Source of the DNA: Dielma fastidiosa
Lineage (GTDB): Bacteria; Bacillota_I; Bacilli_A; Erysipelotrichales; Erysipelotrichaceae
Length of the DNA stretch: 64,000 bases
Direction: 5' to 3'
Assembly: GCF_000313565.1 (NCBI RefSeq)
Contig: NZ_HE578926.1
Span: forward strand, 346,414 to 410,413
Shown here: piece by piece, positions 8,597-18,666 of the stretch
Numbering within the stretch: position 1 is the stretch's first letter
How the letters are laid out: every line of letters starts with the position of its first letter
Notes under the pieces: generated by a model
Told to the model about the DNA's origin: nothing
Databases searched by the model: none
The model's input: only the letters and a program-made list of their open reading frames with translations
Position numbers and translations under genes: made by a program

Positions 8597-11270
8597 GTAA
8601 ATCTACCTCCTCACTTGGCAGCAGAATCGTAAATATTGTACCATGCCCAACATTATCAGCTACCATAATGCTGCCGCCATGCGCCTGTACAATGGTACGG
8701 CATAAGGATAACCCAATCCCCATACCGCGCCGGCTGTCAGCAACCGATTTCTTAACCGTATAAAACATATCAAACAGCTGAGCTTTATCCTTATCTTGAA
8801 TTCCATTGCCATTATCCGCTACCTTAATTTCAATCATATCACCTTTTTTATTACTGCTTATAATGATTTCAGAACCTGAAGGCGTATATTTAATCGCGTT
8901 GTCGATCAGATTGATTAAAACCTGCATAATTAAATGACTGTCCATCTTGGCCAATAAAACTTCATCACTTTCAATTACCTTAAGCTGATGTTCAGAAGCA
9001 TGACGATTAATATGCTTCATGGCTTCCAAAATCACCTCATCAACAACTTCTGCCTGCATATTTAAATGCGCTGTACCATCTTCAATCCGAGTTACTGAAA
9101 GCAGATTCTCGGTCAGATTAATCAGCCACATTGAATCATCATAGATATCCATCAGCAGCTGATTTCGTTTGGCAGCCTCTAAGCGGTCGCAGTTATTCAT
9201 CAGCATACTGGCATTGCCGGAAATACTGGTCAGCGGTGTCCTGAAATCATGAGAAATGCTTCGCAGCAGATCAGCTCTTAATTTTTCATTGCGGGCCTTT
9301 ACAGCAGCCTCCTCACGCTTATAATTATACATATCCTTTTCCAAGGCAAGCGCGCATTCACTGAGAATTGATAATACAAGATTACTGGCAAACGTGTCCA
9401 GCGCCTCCTTTAAAGCCAATCCTACAACCCCCTGTACTTGGGAATCACTGCGGACAGCCAGATAAAGACATTGGGCGTTGCCTAATGTATTCGTTGTCTT
9501 ACCGGCACGTTTATTGTTTTCATAAACCCATTCCGCAACTGCCTTCTCATTATCCGAAACAATGTTGGCTGCCGGCATTGGTTCTAAAGCAAAGATACTT
9601 GGCTCCTTTAAGCCATGGCCATCGTCAGACGGATAAAAGATTACCGGCACTTCAAGCAGTTTTATCAGTTGATTTGAGGTACATGCGATAATATCCTCCG
9701 CACTCTTTGCATTCTGCAGCAGCTGACTGGTTTCCAGCAAAATCTTTGTCTGAAAAGCTGTATTCGCTGATTGCCGCGCCTGCTTACGAATACGGATTGC
9801 TAAATCACCGGTTATTACAGCTGCAATAAACATGATGATAAAGGTAACCGGATAACCAGAATCATAAGCTGCCAGTGTATAGCGCGGGATAGTAAAAAAG
9901 AAATTAAAAATAACAACACTTAAAATTGAAGACAAAGCGCTGATTAATTGATTAGCAGTAACCACCGAAGTTATTAATACACCTAAAATATAGATTGTAA
10001 TAATATTTGCTTCACTGAAACCCATCTCATAAAAAATAAAACTAATCAAGGTCGACAGCAGCAACGCGGCTGCCGCAAAGCCCAAATTCTTAATATTTAA
10101 TTCACAGCTGCCCGCATATGTCAGCTTACGCTTTAATACCGGCGTATCTTTATCCGGAATAATATAGATATCAAGATTGGGAGCATAAGCCGTCAGCTGT
10201 TCAGAGAACGGGCGGCGGATTAAACCAAATCTCGTACGTGTATTACTGCGGCCAAGAACAATCTTACTGACCTTATTATTGCGGGCAAATTCAGCGATTT
10301 GAAACGCTACATCATCACCAAAAGCCGTCTCAATATTTGCCCCCAGCTGACTTGCTAAGTGGATATTATCGCGCAAACGTTCCCGATTTTCCTTCGTCAT
10401 CGATGGAAATTCCGAGGTTTCCACAAATAAAGCCGTCAGCTTTCCTTTAAATGCTGATGCCATGCGCGAGCCTGTGCGGATGATCTTTGGATTTGATGGT
10501 GAGGGAGATAAACACACAAGGATATGCTCATCAGCATATCCTATACCTGCATGATTTACCTGTTCTGCCAGCTTATTTACTCGATCCGCCGCTCTGCGCA
10601 AAGCAATTTCACGCAGAGAAGTCAGATTGGCTGAATTAAAAAAGCCTGTAATAGCCTGATCTGCCTGCTGCTTGCGGTAAATCAATCCCTCATTAAGACG
10701 GCGTGTCAGTTCCTCCGGCTCAATATCCACAAGCTCTACCTGATCCGCCTGATCAAAAATCCGATCAGGAATCCGCTCATGAACAACAACACCGGTAATC
10801 GAAGCGATAATATCATTTAAGCTTTCAAGATGCTGAACATTAACGGTGGTAAATACATTAATTCCCGCCTTCAGCAATTCTTCAATATCCTGATAACGTT
10901 TTTCATGACGGCTGCCATGGGCATTGGTATGTGCCAATTCATCAACCAGCAAAACCTGCGGATGTCGTACTAAAGCCTGATCAAGATCAAATTCGTTTAA
11001 TTTTATATTATGATAATTAACTGTTTTAGTCGCTATCTTTTCCAAACCTTCACACAATGCCATGGTCTTTTCACGGGTATGCGGTTCAATATAACCAATC
11101 ACGACATCAATACCCTGTTTTTTCAGATCATGAGCCGCTGACAGCATCGCATAAGTTTTGCCAACCCCCGCCGCATAGCCAAAAAAGATTTTCAACCGGC
11201 CGCGGCTGTTGATCGATTCTTCATATTTAAGACGTTCTAACAGCTCATCTGGCGTTTCTTTTCTGATCAT
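8589..11270 (-). CDS. kdpD: KdpD sensor histidine kinase
   Basis: 893 residues, full length. Order: N-terminal KdpD domain with Walker A GYAAGVGKTYAML, a universal-stress-protein domain (about 250-370), four membrane helices (about 395-500), a GAF-like region, and the kinase with His674 in ISHDFRTPLTS and DNGNGIQ / GMGIGLSL ATP-binding boxes. The USP domain has SNT...LTAY, partly like the c-di-AMP-binding motif of Staphylococcus KdpD; c-di-AMP sensing is only a possibility. Separated from the upstream unknown gene by 90 bases. Confidence 0.96.
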   Translation of the reverse strand: MIRKETPDELLERLKYEESINSRGRLKIFFGYAAGVGKTYAMLSAAHDLKKQGIDVVIGYIEPHTREKTMALCEGLEKIATKTVNYHNIKLNEFDLDQALVRHPQVLLVDELAHTNAHGSRHEKRYQDIEELLKAGINVFTTVNVQHLESLNDIIASITGVVVHERIPDRIFDQADQVELVDIEPEELTRRLNEGLIYRKQQADQAITGFFNSANLTSLREIALRRAADRVNKLAEQVNHAGIGYADEHILVCLSPSPSNPKIIRTGSRMASAFKGKLTALFVETSEFPSMTKENRERLRDNIHLASQLGANIETAFGDDVAFQIAEFARNNKVSKIVLGRSNTRTRFGLIRRPFSEQLTAYAPNLDIYIIPDKDTPVLKRKLTYAGSCELNIKNLGFAAAALLLSTLISFIFYEMGFSEANIITIYILGVLITSVVTANQLISALSSILSVVIFNFFFTIPRYTLAAYDSGYPVTFIIMFIAAVITGDLAIRIRKQARQSANTAFQTKILLETSQLLQNAKSAEDIIACTSNQLIKLLEVPVIFYPSDDGHGLKEPSIFALEPMPAANIVSDNEKAVAEWVYENNKRAGKTTNTLGNAQCLYLAVRSDSQVQGVVGLALKEALDTFASNLVLSILSECALALEKDMYNYKREEAAVKARNEKLRADLLRSISHDFRTPLTSISGNASMLMNNCDRLEAAKRNQLLMDIYDDSMWLINLTENLLSVTRIEDGTAHLNMQAEVVDEVILEAMKHINRHASEHQLKVIESDEVLLAKMDSHLIMQVLINLIDNAIKYTPSGSEIIISSNKKGDMIEIKVADNGNGIQDKDKAQLFDMFYTVKKSVADSRRGMGIGLSLCRTIVQAHGGSIMVADNVGHGTIFTILLPSEEVDLHE

Positions 11271-11360
11271 CAGCTCACCTCTATATGCTTCATATTATAT
11301 CATAAGTGAAATTAATAAATCATAAGGAATAAAGCCGCCGGTATTAAGATTGTATAAAGA

Positions 11361-12239
11361 TCAGCGATGAAGCGGCGGGGCTGGAAAGATAATTTTCAGC
11401 AGCAGCTGTTGAGCCGGTGACCCATGAACATAGTCATACAGTATTCGTTTACCATTTCTATCCTGCATGATAAAGCCATTATCATCATAAGTTATTTTTA
11501 TATTGGCTTGCTGAAGAGCAAAACGAAGTGATAGCTCCCATGTGAAGAAAGAATTAAGACAGCCCATTTCAAGCTTATTCATCAAGACACTAAACTCCAC
11601 TGCACTTACCCCATCTATTAACAGCAGCAGCCATAAATCGACCTGCTGCTTCAGCGTATAACTGAAACGATCCAGATCTAATTCATCAATGGGTCTAAGC
11701 GGCAGATAGCGAAAATACGTATTCTTATCTAAGTCAGGATAATGTGTAAAGCTTTGATTGGTAAACGCATTCCTTTTGATGAGCAGAAAATCATGACGAT
11801 AATCAATGCCCTGCAGGATATCACTCAGCATTTTTAACTGCTCCTGATCTGGACAGCTGATCCGCAGACATAAATCATATAGTTCACTGAAATCCTGTCC
11901 GGAAACATTCAGCTTTTGGACCTTTACTTTATCATTTCCTACTTCTAGTATGATTTGAGCTGTTTCGATACCATTGGCACAGCCATAGATAGAAATGGGA
12001 TATTTATGTGAAATATAAGCTATCGAATAGAGTAAATCATTCAGTAAAATCTCACATTGGAAATATGAATGACCATAATAAATCCAAAGATTATTCTCAT
12101 TTGTGTAAATTGTTGGATTCATCGATAATTCTGATGATATTGTCAGTAACAGGGCTATCAATTCCTCCTGTGCGCCATCAGTACAATCATAGGCAGGCAA
12201 GTCTATTTCAAATTCTAGGGCGATGTTTTTCTTGTGCAT
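11361..12239 (-). CDS. Unknown protein encoded between kdpC and kdpD
   Basis: 292 residues, no signal peptide and no clear membrane helix. No family recognised. It starts 3 bases after the kdpC stop, so it belongs to the kdp operon. The first half has alternating beta/alpha texture; the C-terminal part (about 185-280) is helical with a hydrophobic LWLLLLIDGV stretch. The end overlaps a GC-rich hairpin (CCGCCG/CGGCGG) that may dampen read-through into kdpDE. A role in Kdp function or control is inferred from position only. Confidence 0.65.
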   Translation of the reverse strand: MHKKNIALEFEIDLPAYDCTDGAQEELIALLLTISSELSMNPTIYTNENNLWIYYGHSYFQCEILLNDLLYSIAYISHKYPISIYGCANGIETAQIILEVGNDKVKVQKLNVSGQDFSELYDLCLRISCPDQEQLKMLSDILQGIDYRHDFLLIKRNAFTNQSFTHYPDLDKNTYFRYLPLRPIDELDLDRFSYTLKQQVDLWLLLLIDGVSAVEFSVLMNKLEMGCLNSFFTWELSLRFALQQANIKITYDDNGFIMQDRNGKRILYDYVHGSPAQQLLLKIIFPAPPLHR

Positions 12240-12242
12240 AAT

Positions 12243-12851
12243 TTACTCCAATATTCCATCCAGCATTAAATTTACTTTCAATACGTTCACGCATCCTTCG
12301 CCAAAGAAGCCTAAGAATTTATCTTCGGTGCATGCCTCAATGATGGCGTCAATTTCCGTCAGTGTCATATTATTATTTTCAGCTAAGCGGGCGGCTTGAT
12401 ATTGAGCGGCTGCCACTGAAATATGCGGATCTAAGCCGCTTCCAGACATGGTAACTAAATCAACCGGAATCGGCTGATCTTTCATTTGCGGATGCGCGGC
12501 CTGAATTGCTTCAACTCGCTGAGCAATTAATGCCTCATATTCATCACTGGCTGGACTGATATTACCTGCCCATGCATACATCATCATTTCTCCTTCATCG
12601 TTTGTGAAGGTCGCTGCTTCAATATTCATGATTCTTCCCCACATATGTGCTTCATCCGTATATTGCTGGCCAAGCAGTTCACTGCCGTATACTTTGCCGT
12701 CAACCTCAATCATGCTGCCATTGGCCTGAATGGGAAACAAAAGCTGTGAAATTCCTGTGACTGCCAGTGTATAAATCACACCGCAGATCAATGTAAAAAT
12801 TAATACTAAGCCAGCCGCTTTACCTAGCTGGGCTTTAATTGTTTGTATCAT
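12243..12851 (-). CDS. kdpC: KdpC subunit of the K+-transporting ATPase
   Basis: 202 residues. One N-terminal membrane helix (about 13-36) followed by a soluble domain with the conserved SGSGLDPHISVAAA segment that contacts the nucleotide site of KdpB. Accessory subunit raising ATP affinity of the pump. Confidence 0.96.
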   Translation of the reverse strand: MIQTIKAQLGKAAGLVLIFTLICGVIYTLAVTGISQLLFPIQANGSMIEVDGKVYGSELLGQQYTDEAHMWGRIMNIEAATFTNDEGEMMMYAWAGNISPASDEYEALIAQRVEAIQAAHPQMKDQPIPVDLVTMSGSGLDPHISVAAAQYQAARLAENNNMTLTEIDAIIEACTEDKFLGFFGEGCVNVLKVNLMLDGILE

Positions 12852-12865
12852 AAGCTTACCCCTTT

Positions 12866-14938
12866 CTAAACAAGATGGAAAAATACCAGAAGCATATCAA
12901 TCAGTTTAACGAAAATAAACGGTGTAATAATGCCGCCAAGACCATAAATCAACAGATTCCTGCTTAACAGACTGCCGGCTGAGACCTCACGGTAACGTAC
13001 TCCCTTTAATGCCAAGGGAATTAATGCCACAATAATCAGCGCGTTATAGATAATTGCTGATAAGACAGCACTTTGTGAATTATGCAGATGCATGATATTT
13101 AATGCCGAAAGTTCTGGATAGATGGTAAGAAACATTGCCGGAATAATCGCAAAGTATTTAGCGACATCATTAGCGATGCTGAAAGTTGTCAGACTGCCGC
13201 GGGTCATCAGCAGCTGCTTGCCGATTCGCACTATATCAATCAATTTTGTCGGTGAAGAGTCTAAATCAACCATGTTGCCAGCTTCTTTAGCCGCCTGTGT
13301 GCCAGAATTCATAGCCACTGCAACATCAGCCTGTGCCAGAGCCGGCGCGTCATTGGTACCATCTCCAGTCATTGCTACCAGATGACCCTGACGCTGAAAA
13401 TCACGAATCATAGCAAGTTTACCTTCCGGTGTTGCTTCAGCAAGAAAATCATCAACGCCTGCTTCAGCCGCAATCGCAGCGGCAGTTAAAGGATTATCAC
13501 CGGTAATCATAATCGTTTTTATACCCATTTTCCGCAAATCAGCAAACTTTTCCGAAACACCATGCTTGATGATATCCTTTAAATAAATGACACCTAAGAC
13601 TTGATATTTTTTAGAAACAACCAGCGGTGTACCGCCCATATTCGCTATGCGGGTTACAATCTCATCACATTCCTTTGGATAGATGCCGCCATTTTCTTGA
13701 ACATATGCCTTAATGGTTTCAGCCGCCCCCTTGCGAATTTCTTCGCCTTTAATATCTACACCGCTCATTCTTGTTTTAGCGGTAAACGGAATAAAGGTCA
13801 TGCCTTGATCGCTGAGACTGCGACCACGCAGATTAAATTGTTCCTTAGCAAGAACCACGATGCTTCTTCCCTCCGGCGTTTCATCAGCCAGTGAGGAAAG
13901 CTGTGCCGCATCAGCTAAATCATCAGCGGATACACCCTGCAAAGGGATGAATTCACTTGCCTGGCGATTGCCAAATGTTATCGTTCCGGTTTTATCCAGC
14001 ATCAGAATATCGACATCGCCTGCCGCTTCAATAGCACGGCCGCTCATTGCCAATACATTAGCCTGATTCAGCCTGCTCATACCGGCAATACCGATGGCAG
14101 AAAGCAGGGCACCTATCGTTGTTGGCGCTAAGCAGACAAGCAGTGCCACCAATGTCGTTACGGATGTCGGATTAACAATACCTGCCAGTTTCGCCGAGAA
14201 ATTGGCATACATATACAAAGACAGAGTAACTAAAATGAAGATGATTGAAAGCGCGATTAAAAAGATCTGCAAAGCAATTTCATTCGGTGTTTTTTTACGT
14301 GACGCTCCCTCTACCATTGCAATCATCTTATCAAGAAAGCTTTCACCGGCCTCATTGCTTACTTCTACGATCAGCCAATCTGATATTACAGTAGTTCCGC
14401 CGGTAACAGCACTGCGGTCACCGCCGGCTTCTCTAATTACTGGTGCTGATTCACCAGTAATAGCTGATTCATCAACAGAAGCTGCACCCTCTATAACTTC
14501 ACCGTCAGCAGGAACCTGTTCGCCTGCCTTGACGATGTATAAATCTTTCTTTTTCAATGCTGTTGACGCGACATCACAAATCATATCACGCTGATCTAAA
14601 GAAGGGATCTTATGGGCAATTACATCTTTTTTAGCTGCCCGAAGCGCATCTGCCTGTGCCTTTCCCCTTCCCTGAGCAATTGCTTCCGCAAAGTTGGCAA
14701 ACAATACGGTGAACCAGAGAATAATAGCGATTGCTAATGTATAACCACCTGAACTATCTTTTATATCAAAGATTGCTAAAATGGAAAGAAGCGTAGTCAA
14801 AATTGCTGATACATAGACTAAAAGCATGACTGGATTTTTGACTTGAATTCTGGGATCTAATTTTATAAAAGAATCCTTTATGGCACGCAGTACCATTTTG
14901 CGATCCGCAAAAACTGTTTGTTTATGACTCATATTCAT
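12866..14938 (-). CDS. kdpB: KdpB catalytic P-type ATPase subunit
   Basis: 690 residues, usual length. Phosphorylation motif DKTGTIT, actuator TGES, hinge [18 protein letters not shown], and six or seven membrane helices. Hydrolyses ATP to drive K+ through the KdpA/KdpB tunnel. Lies 5 bases downstream of kdpA. Confidence 0.97.
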   Translation of the reverse strand: MNMSHKQTVFADRKMVLRAIKDSFIKLDPRIQVKNPVMLLVYVSAILTTLLSILAIFDIKDSSGGYTLAIAIILWFTVLFANFAEAIAQGRGKAQADALRAAKKDVIAHKIPSLDQRDMICDVASTALKKKDLYIVKAGEQVPADGEVIEGAASVDESAITGESAPVIREAGGDRSAVTGGTTVISDWLIVEVSNEAGESFLDKMIAMVEGASRKKTPNEIALQIFLIALSIIFILVTLSLYMYANFSAKLAGIVNPTSVTTLVALLVCLAPTTIGALLSAIGIAGMSRLNQANVLAMSGRAIEAAGDVDILMLDKTGTITFGNRQASEFIPLQGVSADDLADAAQLSSLADETPEGRSIVVLAKEQFNLRGRSLSDQGMTFIPFTAKTRMSGVDIKGEEIRKGAAETIKAYVQENGGIYPKECDEIVTRIANMGGTPLVVSKKYQVLGVIYLKDIIKHGVSEKFADLRKMGIKTIMITGDNPLTAAAIAAEAGVDDFLAEATPEGKLAMIRDFQRQGHLVAMTGDGTNDAPALAQADVAVAMNSGTQAAKEAGNMVDLDSSPTKLIDIVRIGKQLLMTRGSLTTFSIANDVAKYFAIIPAMFLTIYPELSALNIMHLHNSQSAVLSAIIYNALIIVALIPLALKGVRYREVSAGSLLSRNLLIYGLGGIITPFIFVKLIDMLLVFFHLV

Positions 14939-14943
14939 CCCTC

Positions 14944-16752
14944 CTAAACAATCATCTGAAAATACTCAGCGATAGGTCCCAAAGCCAGCGCTGGGAAGAA
15001 GCTTAACGCGCCAACCAGCAATACGACAAAGACCAGCAAGAATACAAACAGCGGGCTGCATGTTGATAATGTACCAGCCGTAACCGCAATCTTCTTTTTC
15101 TTAGCCAGGCTGCCGGCAATCGCCAAAATACTGATGATTGGTAAAAATCTTGCAAACAGCATGACTAATCCTAAAGAAACATTAAGGAATACGGTATTGG
15201 CCGCAAAGCCAGCAAAGGCTGAACCGTTATTGCCGCCGGCTGAAGAATATGCATACAGCAATTCAGAGAAGCCATGAGCACCGCCGTTTGTTAAACTATC
15301 CATGATTGAAGGTAAACCAGCTGCGATGCCGCTGCCAACCAGAATACTAATCGGTGTTGCCAGACAAGCCAGCACCGCCCATTTCATTTCGTAGGGTTCT
15401 ATCTTCTTCCCCAGATATTCAGGTGTACGGCCAACCATTAAACCTGCGATAAACACGGCCAGAATTGCAAATGCCAGCATGCCGTACAACCCACAGCCGA
15501 CACCGCCGAATATAACTTCGCCCAGCTGCATCTGAAGCATCGTCATCATACCGCCCAAAGGCGTATAGCTGTCATGCATCGAGTTGACAGAACCATTAGA
15601 AGCCGCCGTTGTGAAAGCTGCCCACGTTGATGAACCAGCAATACCAAACCGCGATTCTTTACCTTCCATATTACCGCCTGCCTGATTAATGCTGCTGATA
15701 TCCACAATACCGTTCTGTGCAAGCTGCGGCGTAGCAGCTTGTTCATTTACCGCAATAACAGCCCATGCCACTAACAGCATACTCAGCATAGCAATAAATA
15801 TCGCTCGTCCCTGCCGCTTATCCTTAATGCTTTGACCAAAGGAGAAGCACAGTGCCGCGGGAATCAGCAAAATAGCAATTACCTCAGCTAAATTGCTTAA
15901 ATAAGTTGGGTTTTCAAGGGGATGCGCAGAATTAGTTCCCATATAACCGCCGCCATTTGTACCTAGCTGTTTAATTGCAATCTGACTAGCTGCCGGACCC
16001 ATTGGAACAAATTGCTCAGTAACTATTTGAGCATCAACTTTCTGACCCTTAGCAAATACCTCACCGTTTACAATTTCAATATCCGTCAGAATTGTTCCAT
16101 CTTCGCTGACAGCAACAGGTTCAACCAACGATACAGCCGCCCCCGGCTTTAAGTTTTGAATTACTCCCTGTGATACTAGCAGTAACGAAAGCACAAGACT
16201 CAGCGGCATTAAAATATAGAGAATACTCCGTGTCAGATCAATCCAGAAATTACCTAACGAATTCGCGTTCGTCTTTAAGAAACCACGAATCAGCGCATAT
16301 AGTACCGCAAGTCCAGTACCGGCTGACACAAAGTTTTGAACGGTCAGTCCCAATGCCTGTGACAGATAACTCAACTGTGACTCACCGCTGTATGCCTGCC
16401 AGTTTGTGTTGGTTACAAAGCTGGCCGCCGTATTAAACGACAGGTCCCACGGCAAACCTGAAAATCCTTCTGGATTGCCAAGCAATACACCCTGAAGCAT
16501 CAGTAATAGAAACAATAATACAAAACCAAATAGAGAGAAGAGTATGACACTGATCAAGTATTGTTTCCAATCCATTGTCTGTGTTTCATCAATTCTTAAA
16601 AGCTTATAAATTAATCTCTCGCATGGCTTTAGAAATCTTGAAAGAAATACATGTTCGCCATCCATAACACGGCTGATGTATCCGCCTAATGGCACAGCTA
16701 ATACTAGCAAAATAAGTAAATATGGCAGATATTGCATTAACATCTCAATCAT
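14944..16752 (-). CDS. kdpA: KdpA potassium-translocating subunit
   Basis: About 602 residues, ten or so membrane helices. Four selectivity-filter-like loops can be seen, e.g. [22 protein letters not shown] and [12 protein letters not shown]. Start: a GTG at 16761 is possible but an AGGGG site in TGAGGGGTGATAACA sits 8 bases before the ATG at 16752, which is preferred. This start overlaps the kdpF stop by 8 bases. Confidence 0.95.
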   Translation of the reverse strand: MIEMLMQYLPYLLILLVLAVPLGGYISRVMDGEHVFLSRFLKPCERLIYKLLRIDETQTMDWKQYLISVILFSLFGFVLLFLLLMLQGVLLGNPEGFSGLPWDLSFNTAASFVTNTNWQAYSGESQLSYLSQALGLTVQNFVSAGTGLAVLYALIRGFLKTNANSLGNFWIDLTRSILYILMPLSLVLSLLLVSQGVIQNLKPGAAVSLVEPVAVSEDGTILTDIEIVNGEVFAKGQKVDAQIVTEQFVPMGPAASQIAIKQLGTNGGGYMGTNSAHPLENPTYLSNLAEVIAILLIPAALCFSFGQSIKDKRQGRAIFIAMLSMLLVAWAVIAVNEQAATPQLAQNGIVDISSINQAGGNMEGKESRFGIAGSSTWAAFTTAASNGSVNSMHDSYTPLGGMMTMLQMQLGEVIFGGVGCGLYGMLAFAILAVFIAGLMVGRTPEYLGKKIEPYEMKWAVLACLATPISILVGSGIAAGLPSIMDSLTNGGAHGFSELLYAYSSAGGNNGSAFAGFAANTVFLNVSLGLVMLFARFLPIISILAIAGSLAKKKKIAVTAGTLSTCSPLFVFLLVFVVLLVGALSFFPALALGPIAEYFQMIV

Positions 16753-16837
16753 TGTTATCACCCCTCATCAATAAAACAATATAGTAAATAAGCATGAGCA
16801 GGGCACATAGCCCAATCCCTAGTATGATTAAATTCAT
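16745..16837 (-). CDS. kdpF: KdpF small membrane subunit
   Basis: A 30-codon gene: begins MNLIILGIG, one hydrophobic helix to about residue 23, then RGDNND. It is preceded by GGAGG at the right distance and its end overlaps the kdpA start. Size, place and composition match KdpF, which stabilises the KdpABC complex in the membrane. Easily missed because of its length. Confidence 0.85.
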   Translation of the reverse strand: MNLIILGIGLCALLMLIYYIVLLMRGDNND

Positions 16838-16907
16838 CTTTATTTCCTCCTGCATGAATACAATAACATTTAAAGAATTAGGATGGTGTTAGGGTTAAAA
16901 GCACCGG

Positions 16908-16924
16908 CATTAAGATTTCGTTAA
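16908..16924 (-). promoter_or_regulatory. Candidate KdpE operator (11-bp direct repeats)
   Basis: On the minus strand TTAACG and TTAATG stand exactly 11 bp apart upstream of kdpF, the spacing used by OmpR/PhoB-family dimers. A T-rich stretch follows toward kdpF. Operator identity is inferred from spacing and position. Confidence 0.45.
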
Positions 16925-16961
16925 GAAAAAAAGTCATTGGCAGCAGCCAATAACTTAGTTA
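16924..16961 (-). terminator. Terminator-like hairpin in the kdp leader
   Basis: Minus-strand stem GTTATTGGC/GCCAATGAC with a 4-base loop, followed by seven T. It stands between a possible promoter (TTGATA-17-TATTTT near 16977-17011) and kdpF, so it is either a second terminator of the opp operon or an attenuator of kdp. Confidence 0.6.
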
Positions 16962-17029
16962 TTTTTATATATAATTTAAAGAAAATATGCATATTTACCG
17001 ATTTTATCAAGTTATTACTTTTAGGCAAG

Positions 17030-17062
17030 AAAAAAAGCCACTGACAATAGCCAGTGACTCAT
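17030..17062 (-). terminator. Terminator of the opp operon
   Basis: Minus-strand stem GTCACTGGC/GTCAGTGGC with TATT loop and a T7 tract, just after the small membrane protein gene. Confidence 0.85.
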
Positions 17063-17065
17063 CAA

Positions 17066-17263
17066 CTATCTAAGAAATAACAGCCAGACAATGAAATAGA
17101 TACCGCCAAGAATAACAAGGATAACGGGGACAAACGTAACGAAAGCAGCAATAAACATTGCAATACCATCATGCTTATCAAATTCCACATCTTTAAACTT
17201 GTCTTTTAATTCTTCATCCCTATCCCCAAGCTGTTTTTTATATTCCTTAAAATTTTTACTCAT
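17066..17263 (-). CDS. Small single-pass membrane protein at the end of the opp operon
   Basis: 65 residues: a charged, Lys/Asp/Glu-rich N-terminal half predicted helical and one long membrane helix (about 35-63). Start codon overlaps the oppF stop (TAATG), so it is translationally coupled to oppF. No family recognised. It may be an accessory or stabilising subunit of this transporter (inference). Confidence 0.7.
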   Translation of the reverse strand: MSKNFKEYKKQLGDRDEELKDKFKDVEFDKHDGIAMFIAAFVTFVPVILVILGGIYFIVWLLFLR

Positions 17264-18666
17264 TATTCATTATTATCCAGAAGATGACAAGCTACCCAAT
17301 GTTCTGGTTCAACTTCACGCCATCTTGGGCACTCAGCCTTACAGATATCCATTGCATGCTTACATCTTGTATGGAATTTACAGCCCGTCGGAGGGTTGAC
17401 AGGACTTGGAATATCCCCTTCAAGTATAGCCAGTTCCTTGCTGTCTGGTTCCGTAGTAGGAATTGCTTCCAGCAAAGCGATTGTATATGGGTGCTTAGGA
17501 TTTTTGAAAATGCGTTCTGATGGCGCGCTTTCAACCATATTACCCAGATACATTACACCGATACGATCAGAAATGTATTTAACAACACTTAAATCGTGGG
17601 AAATAAATAAATAAGTCAAATCTTCTTTTTCTTTTAAGTCTTGCAGCAGATTAATTACCTGTGACTGAATCGAAACGTCAAGCGCTGATACAGCCTCATC
17701 ACAGACAATGAACTTAGGATTCAAAGCAAGCGCACGGGCAATACCGATACGCTGTCTCTGACCGCCTGAGAACTGGTGAGGATAGCGGTGAATAAAATAT
17801 TTATCCAAACCACATTTTTCCATGATGTCAATAATGTAATCTTCAAGTTCCTGAGAACCTTTTTTAAATTTCTTATGAGCAACCAATGCTTCAGAAATAA
17901 TTTGTCCTACCGTCATACGAGGATTCAATGATGAATATGGATCTTGGAAAATAATCTGCAGATCCTGACGGAGTACACGGCCTTCTTCACGGGTAAGCAT
18001 ACCAAGGTCAATGCCCTGATCCCATAATGATTCAGCTTTATCAAAGCCCTCATGAGACTTGCATGCTTCCTTCAGCTTATCCAGCTTAGCACGGCAGTCA
18101 GCCTGCTTCTTTTCAGCAGCTTCATAAGCAGTGCGGCTGGCTGTATTATTCACATCCAATGTCTCTGCGAGCTTAGCAACTTCACAGCCGGCATGATATT
18201 CTTCCAGCAATGCGTCACCTGCTGCTTTTAAATCAGAGGCATAGAACAAACCGCCGGTTAAACGGGCAATTTGATGGAACAAACGATCCGCATCATCCGC
18301 TGGGAAGTTATTTACTGAATTTGTATCAGTCTTAGCCTTCTCCACAGCCTTCTTGTACTTACCAATCTCTTTATCAAGATTTTTAAGCACTCTTTCCACA
18401 TACTGCGGCTGATATTCATATATTGTACGGCCATAATAAACCGTATTTCCTTGTGTCTGCGGATAAAGCTGAAGGATGACACGGCCAAGCGTTGATTTAC
18501 CGCAGCCTGACTCACCAACTAAACCATAGGTTTCACCCTTATTGATATGAATTGAAATACCATCATTAGCCTTTACATACAGCTGTTCCTTTTGAAACCA
18601 AGAAGACTTTTTAACGGGAAAATATTGTTTAAGATTAGTTACTTCAATTAGTTTTTCTTTAGCCAT
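17263..18666 (-). CDS. oppF: OppF oligopeptide ABC ATPase with a large insertion
   Basis: 467 residues versus about 320 for usual OppF. Walker A GLVGESGCGKSTLGR (about 50-65), Q-loop IIFQDPYSSLNPR (about 240), signature FSGGQRQRIGIARAL, Walker B FIVCDEAVSALD, and the C-terminal peptide-transporter Cys cluster (CKFHTRCKHAMDICKAECP). Between Walker A and the Q-loop about 145 extra residues (about 85-230) rich in Lys, Glu and Ala form a helical, coiled-coil-like insert. Mycoplasma OppF also has large insertions, as known from the family. Energises import together with OppD. Confidence 0.92.
   Translation of the reverse strand: MAKEKLIEVTNLKQYFPVKKSSWFQKEQLYVKANDGISIHINKGETYGLVGESGCGKSTLGRVILQLYPQTQGNTVYYGRTIYEYQPQYVERVLKNLDKEIGKYKKAVEKAKTDTNSVNNFPADDADRLFHQIARLTGGLFYASDLKAAGDALLEEYHAGCEVAKLAETLDVNNTASRTAYEAAEKKQADCRAKLDKLKEACKSHEGFDKAESLWDQGIDLGMLTREEGRVLRQDLQIIFQDPYSSLNPRMTVGQIISEALVAHKKFKKGSQELEDYIIDIMEKCGLDKYFIHRYPHQFSGGQRQRIGIARALALNPKFIVCDEAVSALDVSIQSQVINLLQDLKEKEDLTYLFISHDLSVVKYISDRIGVMYLGNMVESAPSERIFKNPKHPYTIALLEAIPTTEPDSKELAILEGDIPSPVNPPTGCKFHTRCKHAMDICKAECPRWREVEPEHWVACHLLDNNE

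Noticed and set aside
16759..16761. GTG start for kdpA
   Set aside because: It would leave no room for a ribosome site; AGGGG is properly spaced only for the ATG at 16752.
16838..17029. c-di-AMP (ydaO-type) riboswitch in the kdp leader
   Set aside because: Such riboswitches often precede K+ transporters, but I see none of the conserved G-rich core and the leader is short and AT-rich.
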